Shown here: piece after piece, positions 8,891 to 18,754 of the stretch
Position numbering within the stretch: position 1 is the stretch's first letter
Layout of the letters: the number at the start of each line of letters is the position of its first letter
Assembly (NCBI GenBank): GCA_015680685.1
Contig: MNCI01009417.1
Coordinates: 414,962 to 478,961 of the forward strand
DNA from: Gnetum montanum
Taxonomy: Eukaryota; Streptophyta; Gnetopsida; Gnetales; Gnetaceae
DNA: 64,000 nucleotides
Direction: 5' to 3'
Program-made: the position numbers and the translations under genes
The notes under the pieces: model-generated
The model's input: the letters and a program-made list of their open reading frames with translations, nothing else
Databases searched by the model: none
Told to the model about the DNA's origin: nothing

Positions 8891-11880
8891 ATGAATACTG
8901 CAAATATCAACGTTTCTACCAAGCCCACACTGGATATCATCGGCCTCGCGACAATGCCGATACCTGTCATACAACCCATAGGGGCCCACGGTGAGGTCAA
9001 CCCCCAGGCAGGACCTCACCAGTCTCTCAGACTGCAAGGGAAAAATTCGTCATTTAACGTGATAACACAAGAACAATATAATTTTATATGCATAAAAATC
9101 AAAGCCGGCCTAGAAGTGGATCAAACTGAAATTGAAGCTAAGAGATAATATGAACTGTTTCATAGGGGAGGACATGAGTTCATCCCCTCCCCATATGACA
9201 TCATCCCCCTTCGAGAGCACTACTCTGAGCTCATCTCACAGCTCCTCCTAGCAAGGAATCAGTCTCTAGACTAGTCCATGGAAAATCCTCAATTGGAAGA
9301 GGAGGACGACTTCGCGGCCCAGTCTGAACACGAGGACTCATACCATACCCTCAGCCCACAAACTTACACAAACCCATTGTTTGACCCATTCACAGGGGAA
9401 ACTACGTCTCTCCAGCCATTTAAAATCACCTAAACACATGTACCCCAACAGGAACCATCCATACTTATTCCCACGTCCCCAGTGACCAATACCCAACTCA
9501 ATATACCCCTTGCAACCATTCCTCCCGCTGCCACGTTACCCCGTGTTTTACAAATACAACCCCAACAACACCCCCCTCAAAATAATGTAGGGGTGACCTT
9601 CCCACTCCGAGTGATCAGGATGCCATATGTGATACCAGCTTCTACATCCGTGCATTATATACCACGGATCCAAATCCAAAGAGCACCCTTCACTACTTCA
9701 ACTCAACAAGTTCAAGGTGTTCCTACACAAAACATGACTGAGCAGTGGGCTGCGACTGGTATACAACAGCATCAACCTCCTCACTACAACATGCTGCCTC
9801 TAGTAATTCCACCCGCTAACATACCTCAAGTACAACAACAACGACAACAGCAACCCTTTGCCTACAACGCGCTGCCCTTAGTGACACCTACCATGAATAT
9901 TCCACAAGCACAACCTCCAACCACCCAACTTTCCTCCTTCCAGTCCACCATACAACAATCTAACTTGTATACCACACCACATAATCGATCTGTTATCTCG
10001 CTTAGTGCCCAAGACTGGGCTGAAACCAAAAAACTGATGCAAGAGCTAACTGATGAGGTCAAACGCCTCAAAACGGCCATCGACGAAGAGCTTAAGATAG
10101 TAGATTTCTATCAGGATGACCCTATCAGCTCTTCAATTCCACCTCTAACCTTACCTAAAGGTGTTTCCTTTCCCACGTTAACTAAATACAATGGGGAAAC
10201 AAACCCCAACACCCATCTCGTAACATTTAGGCTAGAGTGTGTGTTGCTTCAGGCATGGCCACATGCCATCTTGCGAGTGTTCCCCATGTCCCTCACAAGG
10301 AGAGCACTTGACTGGTATCAGGCTTTGCCCTGAAACTCCATATCTTCTTTGGAAGATTTATTACATCAGTTTGTTACTAGGTTCAAGTATAACTTGAAGC
10401 CTGAAGCCACACTTGATAGCCTCATACAGGTTAAACAAGCACCACTTGAACCTGTTGAAAAATTTATTCAACGGTGGAGTGCTACCCTCAATGATCTCCA
10501 TGAACCAATCCCAGAGACTTATCTCCTCACTATTCTAAAAGGGGCCGTTAATTATTTTTTGAAGTCCAAATTATATTATCTTAACGCATGCACTCTTAGC
10601 CAAGCCTTTGTACAAATAAAGAACATAGAAGAGGCAGCTCAAAATAGCCATGACCCCACCTATTCAGCCTTTAAAAGCCAACATAATAAGAAAGACAAAG
10701 AAAAGGCTAAAGCAACTATAGTGGTAGTAGTGGAAACCCAGCAAACAAGCATGGGACAACAAGACAAATTGCCTACTGCCCCTACTAACTATGCTAGACC
10801 CACTCCCGCTACCACACCTAAACCTTCCACATCACAAACTACTACAATAGGTCATCCCTGAAACTTTGAGAGAAAAGATCCTTCTCAATACACACCACTT
10901 CCTGCGAAGCCTTCTCAAATATTTAACCAACTTTTGAAAGATGGAATGATAAAACACAAGCAGATGTCTCCTGTAGCTATTCAGAGACACGATCGATTCT
11001 GTGAATTGGTTAAGACTCCAAGCTTGGCCACACCTAACGAACCACCTATCCCAAAAGGCTTTAGGCTCGATAGGTTTTGCGAGTACCATCAACGTAATGG
11101 GCATGGTACCGATTTTTGTTTCACCCTGAAACAAGACATTCAACGAATGATAGATAGGGGTGAAATAACTTTCGATGAGTCCAACCCACTCCAACCACAA
11201 AACCAATCCATGGGTGTATATAAGGACCCACTAAATACTAAGGAAGCACCATACGTAATTAACACTATCTATTTGGATAATGAACCAAAAGCACCTAGGA
11301 TTAACACCATCTATTCAGACTACAAACAACAAATAACTAAGAGACCATTTGTAGTCCACATTTCTCCCACTGTACAAACACATGCACCTCAACCATCATA
11401 CTCGCCATGTACCCCGCTTACCCCTGAAAGATCCTATGTCATCCGGATACCCCTTGCAGTGGCAGCTCCTACCATACCACCAAAACCATACATGGTACGT
11501 GTACCTCCCGCCGCTACTACCACAAACACACAATCACCTACCCGATCCAATACCTATGTAGTCCAGGTGATACCTGCGGTTGCAACCACGGAACTACAAC
11601 CTCCAACTAGACCAACTCCATACGTTGTCAGGATACCCGAGCATTCTGATAACCACCAATCTTCCATTCCGCAAACATAAAATAGACCGACCCCGTATGT
11701 TATTAGGATGCCTAGGCATCCTGACACTCAACCACCTCCAACCATCCGACCGCAACCCCATCCTACTCCATATGTCATACGGGTTCCAAAGAAACCTGAG
11801 GTCCAAAAACCAACTATTCCCCCGTGCCACACATGACAACACCTGGTAGACAGGCTCACACGGGAACGCTTGGAGAAAGA
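8891..11880 (+). pseudogene. gag: E1 gag (capsid / nucleocapsid)
   Basis: Gag packages element RNA. The start is chosen at ATG 8,891 (MNTANINV), matched by the E2 ATG at 33,353. The N-terminal region is P/Q-rich. The retrotransposon gag domain is at about 10,230-10,650 (LTRRALDWYQALP, FVTRFKYNLKPEATLD, EKFIQRWSATLNDL, LYYLNACTLSQAF). A zinc knuckle follows near 11,074-11,125 (C-x2-H-x4-H-x4-C, in RFCEYHQRNGHGTDFC). The C-terminal part is Pro-rich with repeated PYV-(I/V)-R-(I/V)-P motifs to about 11,800. The whole gag-protease frame is continuous from 8,891 to 13,147 without frameshift; stops are at about 9,146, 9,271, 9,430, 10,331, 10,859, 11,678 and 11,834. Several replace Gln or Trp codons seen in E2 or E3. 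Confidence 0.9.
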
Positions 11881-13147
11881 ACATCAATGCCTAGCCTTAG
11901 GACCCCCCAAGCCTACTCCATTAAGTGCAATACCCATGGCATCACCTACTAATGAGCCGAATGCTAAGGGAGAATCATTGGAAATACGTGATGCATCCAA
12001 ATCAATAGTTACGGAAGAAAACGTCAAACTAGCCCCACATGAGATAAAACTGTTAGGTCCGATGGATCAAGTGACCACTAACAAGTATTCACCTAACGGT
12101 AAAAATCTAGCAACAGCCCTAACACAGGTTACACAGGCACTTAAGCAGAAAAACACTTCATTAAGCCTATATGACCTGGTGTTAACTTCTCAAACTCACC
12201 GCGAAGCCCTAGTATGCATGTTGACATCCGTCCCAGTAAGTGAAGACTTACCTCCAAATGAACCTTGAATTCATGCGGTAATGTATTCACCTCAAGGATC
12301 GACTTCAAAATCACTAGGTTTCCACAATGACAACATCAAAATGGATGAGAAAACAGGAGAAGTGACAACCGCCCCAATGTACATAACGATACAAGTAAAT
12401 CAATTCAAAATACATAGAGTGCATGTAGATGACGGAGCCGCTACAAACATAATACCCTATCCCATCATCGAACAATTAGGGCTTACGGAACTAATTAGAC
12501 CAACCACCACCACATGTCTAGAATCATTTAGTGGATCACACGTAGTAGTAAAAGGCACCATAACTTTGAACTTTATATCAGGAGATCAGTTTCCCACATC
12601 CGCTGACTTTGTGGTCATCGACGAAATGCTCGGGTTCAATTTAATATTGGGAAGACCTTGGCTAGTCCAACTGAAAGTAGTCTCTTCCCCCATACACCAA
12701 GAGATTCACCTGCCTTACAAAGGTGGTGAAATCATTATACACGGGGAGGCTGCTACACCTACCATCTCGTCACACACAGACATAGACCAAGGCTCGGAGG
12801 TTAAGTTTGAAGAGCCTAAATAGGACAATACAAATGAACAACAAAGTTGCACACAACTAGTAAGCAATGATCCATTAAACATAAAGAAAAATTTACCCAA
12901 CACAGAGATACTCGGGCCTGAAACTGCACATACACCGCCTAATCTATAAACTACAATGAACGTAGAAACTATTGTACGCGCAGAAACACTAGAGGATGCT
13001 AACAAAGAACTGGTTCCATCAGACGTCCCTTCGGCCAAATTACTATTCAATGTGATCAGCGAAGGGGACACTGAGTACAGAATCATACCCATTAACGCCA
13101 CTCCTAATGTTAAGATGACAAAAATCAAAAAATTACTGAACCAATAA
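11881..13147 (+). pseudogene. pro: E1 protease (retropepsin-like), C-terminal part of the gag-protease polyprotein
   Basis: Aspartic protease that would cut the polyproteins. It is in the same frame as gag. The active-site loop reads VHVDDGAATNIIPYP (12,428-12,439 for DDGA), where the usual pattern is D-(S/T)-G-A. The C-terminal half shows FNLILGRPWLVQLKVVSSPIHQ-type sequence near 12,640-12,700. The frame ends KIKKLLNQ-stop at 13,147, directly before the boundary array, so pol is not continuous with it. Stops are at about 12,266, 12,821 and 12,947. A conserved GT near 13,109 (AAT-GTTAAG) is a possible sense-strand splice donor. Confidence 0.85.
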
Positions 13148-13262
13148 ACTACATTCACAGTCCGAAATGACATTAAACTACATTCATCATCCAAAATGAC
13201 ACTAAACTATCACATGTCCGCAATGACATGAAACTAGCCACGGTCAGAAATGGCCGGCCTAC
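13148..13262 (+). repeat. E1 boundary array a (protease / antisense gene)
   Basis: Four ~28-bp units with CCGNAATGACATTAAACTA (near 13,163, 13,190, 13,218, 13,246). Reversed, this is the AGTTTA-n-GTCAT-n-GGAC core of the other arrays. Counterparts lie at 28,920-29,110 (E2) and 35,975-36,150 (E3). Confidence 0.8.
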
Positions 13263-13269
13263 TAGGAAA

Positions 13270-13270
13270 N
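13270..13270. other. Ambiguous base (n)
   Basis: The only undetermined base I noticed in the window. It lies between boundary array a and the 3' flank of the antisense gene, so it does not affect a reading frame discussed here. Confidence 0.95.
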
Positions 13271-13637
13271 ATTTTTCTTCACATTCCCCTTTTCACAATT
13301 ATCCTTCGATTACAATTACATTCCTATTAGTATTCCTACTTCGTGCATTACACCTAAATAACAAAACAAATAAAACATTTTACATTACCGCATCGTGTTT
13401 ACATTTAAACGACAACAACCAAAAGAACAAAAATATTTTTCACTTTAACTCTACGCCTATCAATGTTCAGACAAACTCAAAATTGAAACAAAAAAATATA
13501 TATATATTCATTTATAAATAGACAAATACAACAGTTAACCGATTTCAGCCATCAGTTCATATACATTCCAAAACAAAATATTCTGTTTATGACTCATATA
13601 AAGACAGGAGTGATGATAACACCAAACTAAAAAAAAC

Positions 13638-16600
13638 CTAAGCTTTAGGATCGGGAGGGGTGTCCCCCTCAGATTCCCCAGCATCACGAGTCCCTGCTCC
13701 ACTAGGGCTACCTTCTTGATCATCACCATTGCCCTGACCCTATAAAAAGCAAAGAGAAATAATTAACATAAAAAAAAAAGAGAAGGACCCAAAAGTTGTT
13801 TAATAAACAAGATTTACAAGCCTAAACAACTTACTGAAGAAGATCCTCCTAAACCGAACTCCAATCGACGAAGGATTTCTTCCTTAGAAACACTTGCCCA
13901 GTCAGTCCCATCAAGGCCCAGATCAACGTTGGCCAAAGCCTTCCCTTTGTCCACCGAGGACCAAGTGGGACATTTTAGAGGAAACTCACCCACAGAGACC
14001 TCCCTAGAAGCTGTAGTAATAACCCTCTTAGGAGACTCCATCTCAACCATAGTATTTCTAGCAAAGGCATCAAACGAGGACCGTAGACCTAAACCCTCAA
14101 TAAACATTTCTAGCTGACGCTTCTCTATAGATACTTCCTTTAATAATTTTTTATAATGATGCTTATGATTCTTTTCATCTTGACCCCATTTTTGCACCTT
14201 ATAAGCAAAAGCCTTCCAATCCTGACATTTGAGGTTCAGTAAATCTATTTGTGCCTTTCATTCTGCTAGCGCCCAAGTCATACTTACTTGGCAGTCCAAT
14301 AGATCCCAATACCTGGTATAAGTAACTTCGAAAGTTCACCAAGAATGATCACCCATTAACTGTGCTGAGGCGAAGTCATAGCATGCCTTGAGATCATCTC
14401 GTTCTGTTGATAGCTTCGAAATCTCTTTTTCCCCAGCCTGAATTTGCAACCATAGTTCCTCGATCAAATGCCTATAGGTCCAAAGAGACTTAGCATTCTG
14501 CATGACACATTCCACCACATCATTATAGATCTTTCTAGGCACTTGCTCAATCTCTGGCGGTAGTACAGGCAAACTATCTATACACGTGTCCTCAGATGGA
14601 TCCCATCTTAGTTTGGCCCCTAGTCACATGAGAAAAACATACATTAGACCTTGGACAGTAGAGACAAATATGAAAAAACTGAAGGATTTGAAACATTTAA
14701 GATATATGTACCTATTTCAGGATGAGCTTGCTGGATGCAATCAACCACCTCTTCAACGATACTAGTTACAAAGTCCATTTTACTTGGCATTTTGATCCAA
14801 GTAAATGGTTCATGCGTAGGAGATGGGTTAACTTCGGTAGTCGTTCCTGTGGGAGCCTTTATCATAGGGACTTCTAAACGAACGCTAGAATCCATCCTAG
14901 CCTCAACATATTTGCCTAGTAACAGTGAAAACAAAAAATTAAAACCCTAAATAGTGAAAAGCATAACTCAAAAGCCAAATATACATAATATGGTGAATGT
15001 ACCAGAGTCTCTATCTTCCTCCCAATTTGGAGGATCGCCAAGGTCTAACCTCCCTTTCAAGAAACCATCAAACATCTCATCGACTCCACCTTGATCATCG
15101 ATGTTACCCTTTTCTGAGGTATCTCCTTCCTAATCTTTTGTTCCTCCTATCTTGTCTCTGCTCGTTTCCTCCTATTCATTTAAATTCGTCGAGGCCTCTT
15201 CCTCCTCGATGATCAATGCTAATCTCTCTTTTCTTACCCCAGAAATCAACTCTAATGACATTAATAGGATCAACGTTAGTTTTGTATAAATAATCGAAAA
15301 ATAAAGTAAAAATAATGATGTTGACAATAAAGTAAGGACAAACCAACAAATCAAGCTTACCCTTTACAGGCATCTTAAACCGTATGCGTTTCACTCTTGG
15401 TTCCTCTACAGTTAGGGCAACCTCTCTAGGACGTTCACGCTTCTGAACTTTCGATCTTGCTTCCCTGATCATCTCCTTGATCACTTGCTTAGCTCTTCTA
15501 GCAGTATAGGGCACACCATCTGGTTCCAACCCTGCGCTGTCATGCGTATGAATTGAATGACCATATGACCCCTCTGTTGTGATAGAAATCGACTCATCAA
15601 TCCCCTCGAGAGCATTTTGTGATTTGGCCATTTCAAATAAGTGGTGAATCCATGGGTGAGACAGTTGATTACGATCCCTTAGCACGTACTTGTTATCAGC
15701 GTGAAAAACTAAAAATTTAACCAGCTAGCACAAGTAGCCGGCAAAGAATGCAAATGTGAAATGGAATTGCACCTCAATGTTTGAACGTAACCTCACTATC
15801 TCCCCGTGGAAACCTAAGAGCAGAAATTGGGCCCAGTTATAACGTACCCCAATCTCTAGAATAGTGCGCATGATACGCATGGGTTCTACCCCAAAGGTTT
15901 TTACCTGAGAAAGAGACTTGGGAAACACTCGCGCTCTAAACAAGGGATACAGCTCATTGACTTTGGCCACTTTTGACTTGCCTTGCATAGAAAACCCCTT
16001 AGAGCCTTTGGGAATGCCCAACCAGTCCTCCAATTCTCACACAACGTGTAGTTCTTTCTATGCCCTATCCACCACCACTTTGACACCATCTGCTGGTATG
16101 CCAAAGAGGTCCGAGAAGAATTCCGCCGACAAATAAAAAACCACTTTAGCACCCTTGATGTGTGTGCTATAATAGGTTACGAATTCATTGAAAGAGTCAA
16201 CAGTTCTAATCATCTCTGTCACGAGCACATCAGGACTCAGGGTAGTAAATAAATTAATGAGGCCCATGTCACTTAAAAAATTGATGATCTGCGGTGGTGC
16301 CTTAGTGCGTAACCACCGTTGTGCAGCACTAATCTCCCCGAATTTCATGGACAAAGTGCCCTCAGTCTACCCAGTTGTGACAGTAGCTCCACCAGGGGGA
16401 ACATCCACTATACGCACAGGATAACACCGAGGAGTCAATATAACCAATTATATAGTAGAACGAACAAAAAAAGGCTTAAAAAAAATACTGTGACTTACCA
16501 TCAGACGATGGATCAGTGCTAGATGTCAAATCTGAATCACGTGGAAAAATTGGCCCACTTTGGGACCAATCCCCATGCAACCATCCCTGAGTTGCACATT

Positions 16601-17832
16601 GTGCAAACGCCCTGGAGTACCACTTATGAAAATGAACAATGTCACCCTTAGTCTGAGCTAACATAGCTTCATAGAGGGTGGGACCTGCCATAAAAGTCTC
16701 TAAAGCGATGTGAGCCAATGCAAGTCCATCGTCACCTACGCATATTCCATCTTTGTCAACTTGGGGCCTGCAAAAGAATGGTAATCAAAATAGGAGCAAA
16801 CACTAAACATTAGAATAGAAATGACAAATTAAACAACCTTACCTCTCCACCCTGTATACCGTGCCCGGAGGATTCTGAAATAATGTATGTGCACGAGTGG
16901 CTAAAAATAAGGTGCTATTGAGATAGTGAGGACCATGTGATAATAAGTCCCATACACACGATAACGGACGGGTAGATCTAGGCCCTCCAGAGGGACCGTC
17001 CTCAATTGTAAGTGGTCCCTCGTCAATGTCCACCATGAAAGCCATAATGTCGTTTGAAGATCCTAGTAACATCGTCTCAAGCACGCTCCACGCTAATTGT
17101 TCGCTTAGATGGGACCATATTACCACTCTGAATCTATCTAAAATGAAGGCAAGGAATTCACAGGCCCCTTCTCAGAACAATACCCCATTTTGGTCGACAA
17201 TCATATCAGGGGCAGGCTCATCAGGATCAATGGGCCCAAACCATGTCAGAACTCCAACAAGCTCCACCACTAGGAGGAAAGGTTTGGGATCCTTGCAAGC
17301 ATTCAAGAACCAAAGTCAATAGAGCACATAAAGACAAAGGTTTGACGCTGGGGGCCAACACTTAGGAAAACTCCCAAGGTTCACGCTCGACGTATGCACG
17401 CTGCGAAACTCAATGTGCGGACCCTGCACGCTGCACGCTGCAAAACTCAGCGTGCGGACACTACACGATGCACGCTGCGAAACTCAGCATACGGACCTTG
17501 CATGCTGCACACCAGAACATGGGCACACAAACCCCACAGGCTGAGCATCTTAGCCCTATCTTGTACGCTAAGCACATAACTAAAAATTCTTGCATGTCAC
17601 ATCTATACTACAAAAACAAGCTAGGCTGTATGCTATACGCTGCGATAAAAGACAGGGAAATTAAAGAGAAATACAAATGTTGATAGAGGATCAGGGTCTA
17701 TCGGCACGACGATCCTAACCATGAGGGAAGCATGGGTTTGGGCATACAATGGAGCATTTCCTCACTTTCATCCACAAAGGTCAAGCTAGGCTCCTTCCTC
17801 CCCTAACCTTCCACTTCCTTGTGCTTGCCCAT
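13638..17832 (-). pseudogene. E1 antisense multi-exon gene (HAD/FCP1-like domain, conserved unknown domain, coiled coil)
   Basis: Eight exons read on the minus strand: 17,832 to about 17,700; 17,291-16,843; 16,767-16,499; 16,407-15,361; 15,254-15,003; 14,915-14,712; 14,619-13,835; 13,739-13,638, with about 1,080 codons. GT-AG borders are mostly intact and phases match E2; the exon 1 donor and exon 5 acceptor have mutated. Exon 2 and the start of exon 3 resemble a plant FCP1/NLI HAD phosphatase (KPFLLVVELVGVL, RFRVVIWSHLSEQ, STLFLATRAHTLFQNPPG), with catalytic Asp residues absent. Exon 4 is a conserved domain I cannot name (EFFSDLFGIPADG, RARVFPKSLSQVKTFGVEP, GVRYNWAQFLLLGFHGEI). Exon 5 is acidic and exon 7 looks coiled-coil. 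Stops lie in exons 1, 2, 4 and 5. The gene sits between protease and RT, opposite to both. Function unknown. Confidence 0.75.
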
Positions 17833-17834
17833 CG

Positions 17835-18300
17835 CTGCATGCTGCACTGAACCCTGCACACTGGGGTTTAGTCCTGCACGCTGCACTAAATCCTACACGC
17901 TGCATGCTAGGGTTTAGTCCTGCACGTTGCCCTGATTCCTACACACTGCATGCCAGGGTTTAGTCTTGCACGTTGTCTTGATTCATGCACGCTGCACGCC
18001 GGGGTTTAGTCCTGCACGCTGGCCTGATTCCTGCACACTGCACTGAACCCTACACGCTGAAAGTTATTGGTCCTCTACGTTGACGCCATGGGACTGAGGT
18101 TGACGTTGACGCCATGGGACTGAGGTTGACACTGACACCATGGGTCCAAGGTTCATGCTGAAACTGTCACCTGAAGTGCACATTCACTCTGCGAAATTTG
18201 GTTCACATTCACGCTGTGAAATTTGGTTCACATTGACACTGCAATTTGGTTCACATTCACGCTGTCTGTGGACTGTCGGGTTCACGCTCACTCCATGTAT
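17835..18300 (-). repeat. Tandem array upstream of the E1 antisense gene
   Basis: About five units of ~45-60 bp with CTGCACGCTG, GGGTTTAGTCCTGCACG and CTGAACCCT(A/G)CAC up to about 18,060, followed by shorter TTGAC(G/A)CCATGGGACTGAGG and GGTTCACATTCACGCTGTG repeats to 18,290. It occupies the place of a promoter or 5' leader and is the counterpart of 5,700-5,960. Confidence 0.75.
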
Positions 18301-18306
18301 TTTATA
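18299..18306 (-). promoter_or_regulatory. Candidate TATA box for the E1 antisense gene
   Basis: TATAAAAT on the minus strand about 470 bp before the ATG at 17,832. It corresponds to TATAAAAT at 5,295-5,302 in E2. Confidence 0.3.
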
Positions 18307-18544
18307 CCGCCGCGTTGACCCCACCGCCATCGCCTTGAATATTTTATTCAATTTATTCAAAATTAACCAAAGTACAAAGTATGAGAAAATGGAAAACAAA
18401 AGTAAAGATATAATGAACACTACCACATACCATATTCTCTTGAGAAGCAATTCCGGTTATCCACACGAAACATTTTGACGCAAACTCCTCATCTGACAGT
18501 CTCAGACCCAATAACCATGTACAAATCATACAACCAACTAGATG

Positions 18545-18625
18545 TCATAAACTACCACATACGGCTCGGTAAGGCCTTAAACTGCCACATTCGGCCTAGT
18601 AAGGCCTCAAACTGCGATGCGTCCA
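18545..18625 (+). repeat. E1 boundary array b (antisense gene / RT)
   Basis: Three ~29-bp units with AAACT(A/G)CCACAT(A/T)CGGC and GGTAAGGCCTTAAACTGC. On the opposite strand these read AGTTTAAGGCCTTAC, identical to the core in E2 at 4,905-4,975. Confidence 0.75.
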
Positions 18626-18741
18626 GGTACGATGATAAAATACCACTGCTACCTTAGCCACTATTAAACGTACACATGATTTACATTGACTAGAAAAGTG
18701 TAATAGCCCTTCCGAGCTCACTCTGCTCCCTGTTTATTGGT

Positions 18742-18743
18742 AG
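18742..18743 (+). promoter_or_regulatory. E1 candidate sense-strand 3' splice site before pol
   Basis: CTCTGCTCCCTGTTTATTGGTAG is followed by GAGCAAGCCC and the pol ATG 12 bases on. It is conserved in E2 (4,776-4,775) and E5 (52,390-52,389). Read as an acceptor, it would remove the antisense gene region from the sense RNA. The donor is uncertain; GT near 13,109 is one option. Confidence 0.45.
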
Positions 18744-18754
18744 GAGCAAGCCCA

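Noticed and set aside
13200-18660. The antisense gene as an independent nested insertion in E1
   Set aside because: It is at the same place in E2 and E5 with the same borders, no target duplication is visible, and the flanking boundary arrays are part of the element.
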